A DNA stretch of 64,000 nucleotides, from contig JAAWDP010000003.1 in the NCBI GenBank assembly GCA_022793815.1, forward strand, positions 1-64,000, given 5' to 3'. Shown piece by piece: positions 14,231-23,796 of the stretch; position 1 is the stretch's first letter, and the number at the start of each line of letters is the position of its first letter. Source of the stretch: Clostridia bacterium (GTDB lineage: Bacteria > Bacillota > Clostridia > Christensenellales > Pumilibacteraceae). The position numbers and the translations under genes are program-made. The notes under the pieces are model-generated. The model saw only the letters and a program-made list of their open reading frames with translations. It made no database searches and was not told the origin of the DNA.

Positions 14231-16987
14231 TTATTCGGCTTGTTCGGGCGCGGCTTGCCAGCATGCGTAAAGTACGGCGCCGTTGGGGGCTTGCGCGACG
14301 TCTGCCGCCGTATAGACGACATCGCCGCCCTCCGACGTTGCCCAGCCGAGAAAAACATAACCGTTTCTGACGGGGGCTTTTATTCCGCCGAGCGCCTGCG
14401 AATTGACTATCGAGGTTTCCGTTTTGACGAAGGAAACGACATAGCCGTTATCTTCGGAAAGCGTACAGCCCCAAATTTCGGGACGGTAAGACGAATTGAA
14501 ACGGTTGTTCCACCCGTCGGGTCTTTTTTCGGGCGCGGCATATATCGTAAGGTCGGGACAGCCGTAAAATGCGTGACTGCCTATTGTTTCCAGCGATTCG
14601 CCGAGCGCAACCGCAGTAAGCGACTTGCAGTTTCTGAATGCGTACCTGCCTATTTCCTTTACGTTTTCGGGAATAACCACTTCGGTAAGCGTTTCACAGC
14701 CGAAGAAGGCAAAGTCGCCGATTTTCTCCACGCTGTCGCCGATTTCTATTTCTTTGAGCGCGGCGGCTTTGTAAAATGCATAATTGCCGATTTCGGTAAC
14801 TCCCGAAGAAAGCGTTACCGATTCGAGCAGATTGCAGTTTGCGAAAGCGTAGTTGCTTATCTGCTTTACGCCGCTTCCGACTATGACTTTTTTCACGCCG
14901 AATTCTTCGCCCTCGGTATTTTTGAAATAGCACTTATCGAAAGCGTGCGCGCCTATGGACTCGACGTTATCGGGTATTTTCACGGTTTCCAAGCCCACAC
15001 AGCCCTGAAAAGCTCTGTCACCTATGGTTTTGACTCCCTTGCCTATTTCCAAAGATATAGCCGTGGTGCAACCGTAAAATGCGTAATCGTCTATTTCGGT
15101 GACGCTGTCGGGAATGATTATCAAAGCCATTCCGCATTCATAGAAAGCCGAGCGTCCTATTTTCGTAATGCCCTTCGGAATATCCGCAAACATAAGCGAC
15201 CAGGTGCGGTAGAATGCGTAATCTCCGATAAAGCGCACGCTTTGCGGAATGTTTATTTCACGCAACATGTTACAGCTGTAAAATGCGGAGCGACCTATTA
15301 TTTCCAACGATTCGGGCATTGTCGCATACTGCAGCTTTTTACACTGATAGAAAGAGTAGTCGCTTATACCGACCGTACCGTCGGTTACCACTACGTCGGT
15401 GATTTCCTTGTTCTTACAGCCGACCAGCCACTTATCCACGTACACCAAATCGGTTGCGGCGTTTTTCCAATAGCCGCTGTTATTGAAAGCGTAAGTGCCT
15501 ACTTTCGTGACGCTGTCGGGAATGGATACGCCCGATTCGAGCACGGAACAACCCGAAAACGCATAAGAATCTATAACTTCCAGTCCGCTGTTCAATACTA
15601 CCGTTCTGAGGCTTGTGCAGCCCGAGAACGCATATTCGCCCACTCTTTTGACGCTGCTGCCCGTCTGCACCTGCATGAGCGCGGTACAGCCGGAGAAAGC
15701 GCGGTTTCCTACGTATTTGACGGTGTCGGGAATTCTTGCCACCGTAACGGATTTACAGCCCGAAAACGAATAGTCCGCTATACCCTCTACGCCTTGGCGG
15801 AAATCGATTTCCGTTATTTCGTCGGACGCGGTGCCGACAATCCACTTATCCGCATAAACCACGCCCTGCGAGTCGTTGTAAAGTTTGGTATTGAGAAATG
15901 CCCAGCGCCCTATCTCTTTAACTCCGCCGCCGATATGCACGTCGTCGAGCGCGACGGCATTCCAGAATGCGGCTGTGCCTATCGTTTCCACGCTGTCGGT
16001 CATGTTTACGCTTTTAAGCACGGACGGCGCTTTTTCCGTGGTGGCAAACGCATACTCGCCTATTTCGCGCACACTGCCTCCCAGCGTAACGCTTTCGAGA
16101 AAGGAACAGTGATTGAACGCGTAAGCGCCGATACTTTCCACTCCGCTGCCCGTATCCAGCGACGTAATTCCGCTGTTGTAGAATGCATAGGGACCGATGT
16201 TTTTCACGCTGTCGGGAATTTTTATGCTCTTTAAAGCGACCGTATCGGAAAACGCTCGTTCGCCTATATAACTTATATTTTCGCTGAGTTTTATCGTTTC
16301 CGCCGAGCGGCAGTAAGCGAATGCGAAATTTCCTATTTCGGTTACGCTGTCGGGAACGCTTATTTCTTTAAGCGAACGGCAGCTTTGAAATGCGTAGTTA
16401 CCGATTTTTTCGACGCTCGAAGGAATGGTGACGCTTGTCAGATAGGAACAGTTGTAGAACGCGCGGTCGCCGATTTCGGTGACGTTGTTTCCGATAACTA
16501 TGCTTTCCAGTCTGCCGCTGTTGGAAAACGCCGACGCGCCTATTCTCGTGACGGGTTTTCCGCGGTAGATATCTTCCACCACTATGTCTTTCGACGCCGT
16601 ACCGATACGCGAAACTTCGTACTCGGTTCCGTTGTTTATGAGTTTATACACCATGCCCGACTCGTACTCTTTGGTGAACGTGATGGGCTCGGACCATTTG
16701 GAATCTTTGAAATCGTCGCTGCTGCTTACCGCTTTGACGCGCAGAGTGTATTCGCCCTGTTCGAGCGACGACACCGAATACGAATTGGTGCGCACCGTAT
16801 TTTCCTTGCCGTTTATTTCCACGACATAGCGGCGCGTATTTGCGCATTCGTCCCACGACACGATGTACGTATCCATATCCAGCGATACGTTGGCAGGCGT
16901 ATCGAGCAAGGGAGCGCCGCATGCGCTCGCTGCGACACAGGCACAGGCGAGCGCGAGTATTATCATAATAAAACGTAACTTTTTCAC
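14231..16987 (-). CDS. BspA-type leucine-rich-repeat (LRR_5) lipoprotein, 918 aa
   Basis: The start MKKLRFIMI leads into a lipoprotein signal with lipobox ASAC near residue 23. Residues 30-110 form a fibronectin-III-like domain. From about 130 to 835 come some 28 LRR_5 (TpLRR/BspA) repeats of 23 residues with the pattern AF-x-x-C-x-x-L-x-x-(V/I)-x-I-P-x-S-V-x-x-I-G. The C-terminal 65 residues form one Listeria-Bacteroides (Flg_new) repeat with the FLGW and ACW signatures. Such proteins are surface-anchored adhesins or ligand binders. It is the last gene of the MoxR-VWA operon, 18 bases after the VWA gene with a GGAGG-type RBS, which is an unusual partner set. Confidence 0.92.
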   Translation of the reverse strand: MKKLRFIMIILALACACVAASACGAPLLDTPANVSLDMDTYIVSWDECANTRRYVVEINGKENTVRTNSYSVSSLEQGEYTLRVKAVSSSDDFKDSKWSEPITFTKEYESGMVYKLINNGTEYEVSRIGTASKDIVVEDIYRGKPVTRIGASAFSNSGRLESIVIGNNVTEIGDRAFYNCSYLTSVTIPSSVEKIGNYAFQSCRSLKEISVPDSVTEIGNFAFAYCRSAETIKLSENISYIGERAFSDTVALKSIKIPDSVKNIGPYAFYNSGITSLDTGSGVESIGAYAFNHCSFLESVTLGGSVREIGEYAFATTEKAPSVLKSVNMTDSVETIGTAAFWNAVALDDVHIGGGVKEIGRWAFLNTKLYNDSQGVVYADKWIVGTASDEITEIDFRQGVEGIADYSFSGCKSVTVARIPDTVKYVGNRAFSGCTALMQVQTGSSVKRVGEYAFSGCTSLRTVVLNSGLEVIDSYAFSGCSVLESGVSIPDSVTKVGTYAFNNSGYWKNAATDLVYVDKWLVGCKNKEITDVVVTDGTVGISDYSFYQCKKLQYATMPESLEIIGRSAFYSCNMLREINIPQSVRFIGDYAFYRTWSLMFADIPKGITKIGRSAFYECGMALIIIPDSVTEIDDYAFYGCTTAISLEIGKGVKTIGDRAFQGCVGLETVKIPDNVESIGAHAFDKCYFKNTEGEEFGVKKVIVGSGVKQISNYAFANCNLLESVTLSSGVTEIGNYAFYKAAALKEIEIGDSVEKIGDFAFFGCETLTEVVIPENVKEIGRYAFRNCKSLTAVALGESLETIGSHAFYGCPDLTIYAAPEKRPDGWNNRFNSSYRPEIWGCTLSEDNGYVVSFVKTETSIVNSQALGGIKAPVRNGYVFLGWATSEGGDVVYTAADVAQAPNGAVLYACWQAAPEQAE

Positions 16988-17005
16988 AAACGACCTCCTT
17001 GCCCG

Positions 17006-19771
17006 TTACTTCGTTTTGCCGAGTTCTTTCTTTGCTTTAATGTCGCGTATGATTTCGTGCGGCCACTTGAATTTGAACTTGCGCGCGGCAATGTCGAGCA
17101 GGAACAACACTATTATCATTATGAGGAACACGAGGCGCGGGTCTGCGCGGCGGTGCAAAGTTTTGACTACCGTTTCGAAAACTTCCCACGGCTCGTCGGG
17201 CGAAACGAACTCGCCCTTGCCGTTCACTGCAAGCGTTTTCATAAATTCGATGCCGCCGCGCTCGTCCACGAACGCATTATATTCTTTGGAATACGAAAAA
17301 CTCTTGTATGTTACGAAAGACGTAATACTTCCGTCGGCATGCGTTTTCGTCAAAGTAATTTCGTAGATACCCGGCGTAAGATTGTCGAAAGTGTAGCGGC
17401 TGTAATTGTCGGTTGCGGCAAACGTAGCCGACTGAAGCTCGCTGCCGTTCGGCGCGGTTATTTTAACGCTTACCGTTTCGCTCTCTTTCAGCGACGTATA
17501 AATGCTCAACTGGGTTTTATAGTTATCCTCGGTCACTTTGGCGTCTATATCGCGATAGCGTATATCCTGTGTCGGCATGAGCGTGGTTACTATATTGTTT
17601 ATCAATTTTATACCCACGTCATCACCGATAAAGTCGCGCGACCATTCGCCTTCGAGGTCGCACATGAAACTTCCGACCATGCCTTTGCCGTATTTCCAGT
17701 GCGCGTATACGGGCGTGTATTCGCTTCTCAGCGTCACCGTCGCGCCGTCCTTGGCTTTGGTTCCGTAGAAACCGCCGAGCTCGGGAATTACCGCGCCGAT
17801 AAGGTCGCCCGTTATGATTCCGGGGGTGGAATTTTCGACGAGCGGACGGAAAGGTTCCGGGTTATAGTCCTTTATTTCGGGTATGTTCAAATCGTTTCTC
17901 ATGGTTGCCGCAAGACCCGAAGCCGTGCTTTGGTAATAGTTGCTTCCGGCGGCGCTGCCGCCTGCCATGTCCACTGCGGCTTGCATATCCTCGACTTTGG
18001 ACGAGCCGTTATCGACGGATACTATGGAAAGAGTTATTCCGCTGCGGAAATTGTTTTCTATGACCGCGCCGTACTCCAAAAGGCTGTCGCCGGGGTCGCC
18101 GTCGGTCACGAGAATTATATGACGTTTCTGCACGTTGGTGAGGGCGCGCAGCTGAGTACCAGCCAGTCTCAACGCTCCCGAAAAGACCGTACCGTCGCTG
18201 CCGAGGTTCAGATTTTCGTCCTCGCTGCCGATTCTGTCTATCGCGGCGCGGATACGTCTGCTCTGCGGCGCGGGCGTGGGTTCTATCACCGTATCGGCTT
18301 CCTGCGCAAATGCCATGACTCCGCAGTAGTCCCTTTCGGTCAGCACTCCGAGACAGGACATCGCGCCCTCTTTGGCAAGCTGCAAGCGCGTCTTATCCGA
18401 ACCCGTGCCGTTGCTGTCCATACTGCCCGAATGGTCTATTACTATGACGACGCCGAGCGGAGGCGTATAGTCTATCGCCTGTACGGGGAGCATATCCTGA
18501 TACAAAGTTCCCAGCATATCCTTTCGGTCGTAGACGTTGGCGTTGCCGAAATCGTCGTTGCCGCCCACGGTCAAAAGACCGCCGCCGATTTCGTTGACAT
18601 AGGTGTTAAGCGCGGCGTCCAGTCCCGACACCGTTTGCATATCGGCGTTGGATATATTGAGCAGTATAACCTGGTCGTAATTTCTAAGTTCGTCGACGGT
18701 GGACGGCACCGCAGCGCTGTCGCGTATACACACGGTTTCGATTTCGAATCCGCCCTGCTCGCCGTCTTTTTTGGCAAGTATGTCTTTGAGCATATCCGAC
18801 TCTCTTTCCCTATTTTCGATTATAAGCACTTTATCGAACACATTGAGAAAGAAATAGGAACAGTATTCGTTGTTTTCGGTCAAGTCGTCCGCCGCGCTTA
18901 AAACCTTAATGCGCAGCTTATGCAAGCCCGCGCCCGTGAACGTATGAGCGAACGCGACGGGCTGTACGCCTATTTTCATATCGACTTCCACGCTTTCGCC
19001 GACTATGTCGTTATCGTAAAGCGTAACTATTACGCTGCCCTCGAACGAGCTTTGAAGATTAGCGGTTATCGTGACCTCGCTGCCTTCCGTTACGTTGTAA
19101 TCGGGGGTTTCGACTCCGACCAGCTGCACTTCGTTTTCGTGAACGGACGGGGGGAAACAGACGGTATCGACCTTAATGCCTTCCGCGGCTATCGAGCGTA
19201 TCACGTTCTCGGCGCTGCCGTCGGTTTCTATGCCGTCGGAAACGAGAACGATTTTCGCGGTTGCGGGCGTTTCGAAAAGCGTGCGCGCGTAATTGAGCGC
19301 GCCTGCGATGTCGGTTGCAGATTCGTCGAATGTCTTATTGGCGCGCGCGGCGTTCATAGCCGATACATACGTATCGTAAACCTTGTCGGTATCGTTTGTG
19401 AGCGGAGCGGCGTAAATCTGATTGTAGCCGAAAGCCACGACGCCCATTTTGAAATCCGAGCCGCTTTCTTCGAGAACGGAACGGATAAAATCGTCCTTTC
19501 TGTCCTCGCTGTCCGCGCCGCTGTGCGATGCGTCCACGACAAGCAACACTTCGTTCTGATTGTTGGGCACGTCATATTCGAAAGCCAGCCCTGCAAGCAC
19601 GCTGACAGCAAGCACGCAGATAATGGAATGAAGCACAACCGAAGTCACGCGGTTTCTGTTTCTGCGGTATTTTTTGGCAATGCGGAAATACGGGAACAGC
19701 GTTATAAACAGCGCCGGTATTATGAGCAGCAACAACCAAGGATTGGTAAATGTAAATTTGAAATCAGTCAC
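17006..19771 (-). CDS. Membrane protein with two VWA domains and a GATase-like core
   Basis: The 921-residue protein starts with two membrane helices (about 10-30 and 45-63). A first VWA domain follows with the metal-ion site DASHS (about 80-84), then a beta-sandwich, a glutamine-amidotransferase-like region, and a second VWA domain with DHSGS near residue 447. A last membrane helix lies at about 885-905 (FLIMIIVLFLLDIA) with a basic tail. Both metal sites keep the D-x-S-x-S triad, so each could bind Mg and a ligand. This composition is known from VWA proteins found next to MoxR and DUF58. It is 12 bases after the BatA-like gene and 18 before the LRR gene. Confidence 0.85.
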   Translation of the reverse strand: MTDFKFTFTNPWLLLLIIPALFITLFPYFRIAKKYRRNRNRVTSVVLHSIICVLAVSVLAGLAFEYDVPNNQNEVLLVVDASHSGADSEDRKDDFIRSVLEESGSDFKMGVVAFGYNQIYAAPLTNDTDKVYDTYVSAMNAARANKTFDESATDIAGALNYARTLFETPATAKIVLVSDGIETDGSAENVIRSIAAEGIKVDTVCFPPSVHENEVQLVGVETPDYNVTEGSEVTITANLQSSFEGSVIVTLYDNDIVGESVEVDMKIGVQPVAFAHTFTGAGLHKLRIKVLSAADDLTENNEYCSYFFLNVFDKVLIIENRERESDMLKDILAKKDGEQGGFEIETVCIRDSAAVPSTVDELRNYDQVILLNISNADMQTVSGLDAALNTYVNEIGGGLLTVGGNDDFGNANVYDRKDMLGTLYQDMLPVQAIDYTPPLGVVIVIDHSGSMDSNGTGSDKTRLQLAKEGAMSCLGVLTERDYCGVMAFAQEADTVIEPTPAPQSRRIRAAIDRIGSEDENLNLGSDGTVFSGALRLAGTQLRALTNVQKRHIILVTDGDPGDSLLEYGAVIENNFRSGITLSIVSVDNGSSKVEDMQAAVDMAGGSAAGSNYYQSTASGLAATMRNDLNIPEIKDYNPEPFRPLVENSTPGIITGDLIGAVIPELGGFYGTKAKDGATVTLRSEYTPVYAHWKYGKGMVGSFMCDLEGEWSRDFIGDDVGIKLINNIVTTLMPTQDIRYRDIDAKVTEDNYKTQLSIYTSLKESETVSVKITAPNGSELQSATFAATDNYSRYTFDNLTPGIYEITLTKTHADGSITSFVTYKSFSYSKEYNAFVDERGGIEFMKTLAVNGKGEFVSPDEPWEVFETVVKTLHRRADPRLVFLIMIIVLFLLDIAARKFKFKWPHEIIRDIKAKKELGKTK

Positions 19772-19783
19772 CTCGCACCTCCC

Positions 19784-21712
19784 TTAAAACTGCTCGCGGG
19801 CTTGCAAAACCCATTCCGCCACTATCAGGGCAACCAATGCCACGGCAAACCATATCATCAAATCGGTGTCGAGCAATCCGTCGTTTTTCTCCGCATAAGG
19901 GGCTTCAAGTACGTGCTCGACGCGGCAGATGTTGCTCTGCTCGGCAGGGATTCTCACATATATATAATCGGTCACGGTTTCGTCGGATATAAGCGTCTGC
20001 GAAAGCGTATAAGTTCCGGGTTGGGAGAACTCCAATTTTGCGGGGAATTCGTCCAAATCCTCGCGCACGCCCGGTCCTGCCACCGTGAGCACGGGTCCGC
20101 GCGCATTGACGTTTATCTCCTCGCCGACCGCAAACACGTTTTTGCCGACCGTTGCGGGAAGATAGTATTCGAACAGATTGTAAACCAAAAGCGGAAACTC
20201 GGGCGCGACGGAAAGCGTGGACATTCCGAGACGGAACGTAAACACCGCCGTTTTAGCCGTTTCCTCGTTGCGCACCAAAAATACGGGGTCGCCCGCAAAG
20301 TGCAGAAGCACTTCGTAGCCGTCGTAAGACTGCAGCTGCGTATACTCGTTCAGCTCTATGCCGTCGAGTTTGAGCACTTGCGTAATGGGACTGGGAAGAC
20401 CCGGTTCCAAAGTCGCTTCGCGCTGCACGGTTTCGCCGAGAACTATGTCAGAGCCCTGCGGCGCTTTGTCGGGGTTGACGAGAATACTGACGCCGTCCGT
20501 GGGAAGCACTTCCGGCATGGTGTGTTCGAAAATATACAGGTCGTATCCTTCGGTAGCGGGCTGTCCGTTGTCCACCACTTTGAACTCGAAATCCCAGCGC
20601 TTTTCGTAATTCTTGCGCAAAGTCATTATCGCGCCGTAGAAAAAGAGGTTGGCGTCGGTGCTGTAATACTGGACGCGCATTTTCTGTTTCTTGCCGCCGT
20701 ACAGGTCAAACGAGTTGTCGCCGGGGATACAGTCGTCTACGTCCTCTATAACCACATGAGCGGAAGTATAGGAATACACGACGGCAAATTCGTTGTCGTC
20801 GCCGCCCAATCCTTCCAGATTTTTCGTATCGAACACCACGGTCTGAACCGCATCTCCGACACATTCGACTTCTTCGTACAAGTGAAGCGTCTGCCCCGTG
20901 CCGGGATAAGAAATGCCGTCCTGCTCGTTTATCTCGCTGTCGTTTATATCGTTCACGGCAAGCGCGACGCGCAGTCTGATATCCTTGCCGTATGACGCTA
21001 CCTTGACCGTAAACGTATATGCGCCGTCTACCACGGATTCCGTTACGTCGAGAACGGCGGCATTCCACTCACCCTCCTCGCCTACATCCACCACGGTTAC
21101 GCCGCTTGCGTCGGTATACCGCGTGCCCGTATAGAGCACGACTTCCGCGCTCGGATTTTCCGCCAGCACCGCTTCCGCCAGTTCCATTGCCTTATCGGTA
21201 TTGCTGCCGCCATTGGCGCATTTAAGCCCGTCCAAAGCAGTATTAAGCTCTCCCGTGCTTTCCGACCCTATGCGCTGAACCAAAAACCTCGGCGCGGAAT
21301 CCGCTATTATAACACTGACTGTACCGCCGCCGCGGAGCACATTGTTTGCCGTTTCTCTGACCTCGTCCACAGCGCGGTCGAAACGGGTATCCGCTCCCTT
21401 GCTTGCCTGCATGCTTGCGGACGAATCTATTATCAATATCTTTTCGGTATTCTCAGGCAGAGAGTTTGCCGCTATTATCGGCTGAGCAAGCATAAAAGCG
21501 CAGGCGGTCAGAATAAGCATCTGGCAGATAAACAGTATCAAATTGCGCAGGCGGCTTATCGGCAGACGTTTTTTGCGGTATCTCAAAGACAGTTTCCATA
21601 CATGGGTACTGGAAACCACTTTCTGCTGATAGTTGGGCTTCAACAGATAAATGAGCAGCAAAACCGCCAGCGATATTAAGCCTAAGAACCCGAGGGGCGT
21701 TATCCATTTCAT
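19784..21712 (-). CDS. BatA-like membrane protein with VWA domain
   Basis: The 642-residue protein starts with the aerotolerance-regulator (BatA) N-terminal region: one helix at about 8-25, the HVWKLSLRYRKKR segment, and a second helix at about 58-80. A VWA domain follows with the metal site DSSAS near residue 96, then a long extracellular beta-rich region and a last helix at about 615-635. It overlaps the DUF58 gene by four bases (ATGA). With MoxR, DUF58 and the next VWA protein it makes up a set thought to be chaperone-like machinery assembling envelope proteins or complexes. Confidence 0.85.
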   Translation of the reverse strand: MKWITPLGFLGLISLAVLLLIYLLKPNYQQKVVSSTHVWKLSLRYRKKRLPISRLRNLILFICQMLILTACAFMLAQPIIAANSLPENTEKILIIDSSASMQASKGADTRFDRAVDEVRETANNVLRGGGTVSVIIADSAPRFLVQRIGSESTGELNTALDGLKCANGGSNTDKAMELAEAVLAENPSAEVVLYTGTRYTDASGVTVVDVGEEGEWNAAVLDVTESVVDGAYTFTVKVASYGKDIRLRVALAVNDINDSEINEQDGISYPGTGQTLHLYEEVECVGDAVQTVVFDTKNLEGLGGDDNEFAVVYSYTSAHVVIEDVDDCIPGDNSFDLYGGKKQKMRVQYYSTDANLFFYGAIMTLRKNYEKRWDFEFKVVDNGQPATEGYDLYIFEHTMPEVLPTDGVSILVNPDKAPQGSDIVLGETVQREATLEPGLPSPITQVLKLDGIELNEYTQLQSYDGYEVLLHFAGDPVFLVRNEETAKTAVFTFRLGMSTLSVAPEFPLLVYNLFEYYLPATVGKNVFAVGEEINVNARGPVLTVAGPGVREDLDEFPAKLEFSQPGTYTLSQTLISDETVTDYIYVRIPAEQSNICRVEHVLEAPYAEKNDGLLDTDLMIWFAVALVALIVAEWVLQAREQF

Positions 21713-22608
21713 CCCGAGATACCTACCTTGAACAGTTCGCCGAAAAGCACCTTCTCGATTGCATGGTCGCTTCTGACGGAAATAAAGTCCGATTCACGGG
21801 ACGCACAAAAAGTTCTGAGTTCGGCTATCATGTCTTTCAACGCTTCTTCGTAAGCAAGCTGCATACTGCGCGTTATTCTGAGTCGCATATTTCTCGCGTC
21901 GGTCAAATCCGCCGACTCCGAGTCGATTAAATTTATTCTTCCGCTGTATGCGGGGTCGGCTTCCTCGGGGGTGAGAACCTGCACCAAAAGCACCTGCTTT
22001 TTCATGTAGCGCAGATAGTCCACGGCTTTTCTCCAATCGCTTTCCGTAAAGAAATCGGATATCACGACCGCAAGACCGTCGCCTTTGCCGACGTCCATAC
22101 AATTTGTCACCGATTCTCCGAGGTCGGTTTCGCCGTCGAACGCGATGTTTTCCAGCTCGCTTATCGCTTTGAAAAACGAAGTTTTACCGACAATAGTGCC
22201 GAACGGGTCGTCGCACGCCGCTCCTTTCAAAAGCTTAAAGGAAACCTTGTCCATGTTGTGCACAGACAAAAAACCGAGCGCGGCTGCCACCGCCACCGCA
22301 TAAGCGGCTTTTTTCGGATTATCCTTACCCATGGACGCCGAGCAGTCGAGAAATATTCTCGTGTGCATCTGACGCTCGTCGGTAAAGAGTTTCAAATAAT
22401 ATTTTTCGAAACGGCTGTACAGATTCCAGTCGATACGCCGTATGTCGTCGCCGAGCATATACTCGCGGTAATCGGCAAATTCCACCGTTTGTCCGTAGGT
22501 ACTTACAAGGTGCTTGCCGCCGAAAAATCCAGATAAATCCGTCCGAAGATTCAGAGCAAGCGTCTCCAACCGACTGAAAAAATCATCGTTTAAGAGAGAA
22601 AACTTCAT
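21709..22608 (-). CDS. DUF58 domain protein
   Basis: The 299-residue cytoplasmic protein has the DUF58 signature YMLGDDIRRIDWNLYSR (about 52-68) followed by a VWA-like fold with DCSAS near residue 90. DUF58 proteins regularly accompany MoxR ATPases and VWA proteins and are presumed adaptors. It starts exactly at the last base of the MoxR stop codon and overlaps the next gene by four bases, so the three are tightly coupled. Confidence 0.93.
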   Translation of the reverse strand: MKFSLLNDDFFSRLETLALNLRTDLSGFFGGKHLVSTYGQTVEFADYREYMLGDDIRRIDWNLYSRFEKYYLKLFTDERQMHTRIFLDCSASMGKDNPKKAAYAVAVAAALGFLSVHNMDKVSFKLLKGAACDDPFGTIVGKTSFFKAISELENIAFDGETDLGESVTNCMDVGKGDGLAVVISDFFTESDWRKAVDYLRYMKKQVLLVQVLTPEEADPAYSGRINLIDSESADLTDARNMRLRITRSMQLAYEEALKDMIAELRTFCASRESDFISVRSDHAIEKVLFGELFKVGISG

Positions 22609-23747
22609 TATTTTCTCCCGAAGAGTTTACGCTTCTTTTTGCCCTCGTCGACTTCGGACTCCTCTTTCGCTTCCGCGGCGGGCGCCTCCTCGTGCGCAAT
22701 GGTTTCGGCTGCGGTATCCGCGGACTTGTCTTTTTTCTCTTTGACCGTCTTATCGTATACGGGCTTGGCTTTGCCGAGTTCGTCGATTATCATTTTTATG
22801 ATGTCGTCTGCGCTCACACGTTCGGCAATCGCCTCGAAATTCAATTTCATGCGGTGACGAAGCACGGGATATGCAAGTTCGTTCACATCGCCGTAAGATA
22901 CGTTGAAGCGACCGTTTAACAGCGCTTTCACTTTCGCCGCGGAAATCAATGCCTGTCCCGCACGGGGGCTGGCGCCGAGACGCACGTACTTTTTGGCGGT
23001 TTCGCTGGCGCACTCGCTGTCGGGGTGAGTAGCCGAGCACAGAGTCATCGCATATCTCATGACGTCGGTTGCGACGGGAATCTGATTGGCGGTGGCGCGC
23101 ATGTTAAGCAAGTCCTCTCCGTTGCACGCCGCGTCCGCGACTTCCGCCATGGTCTTTTGAGTCATGTCGACAATCTGCATGAGTTCGTCGAGCGACGGGT
23201 TTTTGACTATTATCTTGAACATAAAACGGTCCATCTGCGCTTCGGGAAGCGGATAGGTACCGTCCTGCTCTATCGGGTTCTGCGTGGCAAGCACGAAGAA
23301 CGGCTCGTTGAGTTTTCTCGAAACGCCCATGACGGTAACGGTGTGTTCCTGCATGGCTTCGAGCAGCGCGGACTGTGTTTTCGGCGTCGCACGGTTGATT
23401 TCGTCGGCAAGTATTATGTTGCTGAAAATAGGTCCCGGCTGGAAATCGAAATTCGAGTTGCCCTTATCGTCCTTTACGATTATGTTGGTACCCGTTACAT
23501 CCGCAGGCATAAGGTCGGGAGTGAACTGAATACGCGAAAAAGGAAGATTGAATACACGCCCGAGGGAACGCACAAGACGTGTTTTCCCGACGCCGGGCAC
23601 ACCTTCGAGCAATACGTTGCCTCCCGCTATCATTGCGATTATCGCACCTTCGACTACTTCTTTCTGTCCGATAACGTCGCGTTCGACCTGCTCGAAAATA
23701 TTTTTGCATTGCTCGCTGAATTTTACTACGTCTTTTTCTTCTACCAT
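22608..23747 (-). CDS. MoxR-family AAA+ ATPase
   Basis: The 379-residue ATPase has Walker A GVPGVGKT (about 54-61), Walker B ILADEIN, sensor 1 ATQNP and the lid domain, all typical of the MoxR/RavA branch. It has an extra acidic and basic C-terminal tail of about 60 residues (ends KKKRKLFGRK) that most family members lack. MoxR proteins are chaperone-like remodellers which act with VWA-domain substrates, and three such proteins follow immediately. The start ATG at 23747 has GAAAGGAAG upstream. Confidence 0.94.
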   Translation of the reverse strand: MVEEKDVVKFSEQCKNIFEQVERDVIGQKEVVEGAIIAMIAGGNVLLEGVPGVGKTRLVRSLGRVFNLPFSRIQFTPDLMPADVTGTNIIVKDDKGNSNFDFQPGPIFSNIILADEINRATPKTQSALLEAMQEHTVTVMGVSRKLNEPFFVLATQNPIEQDGTYPLPEAQMDRFMFKIIVKNPSLDELMQIVDMTQKTMAEVADAACNGEDLLNMRATANQIPVATDVMRYAMTLCSATHPDSECASETAKKYVRLGASPRAGQALISAAKVKALLNGRFNVSYGDVNELAYPVLRHRMKLNFEAIAERVSADDIIKMIIDELGKAKPVYDKTVKEKKDKSADTAAETIAHEEAPAAEAKEESEVDEGKKKRKLFGRK

Positions 23748-23796
23748 GGTTTTGTGTCTTCCTTTCTCGAATTGTTTATTTATTATTTGCTTTTTG

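Noticed and set aside
14240..16234. 664-codon plus-strand frame antisense to the LRR lipoprotein gene
   Set aside because: It is a shadow of the repetitive LRR coding sequence: no RBS, composition unlike protein, and the minus strand encodes perfect LRR_5 repeats.
18920..20995. 691-codon plus-strand frame across the VWA and BatA-like genes
   Set aside because: It spans two well-supported minus-strand genes and their junction and has no protein-like features.
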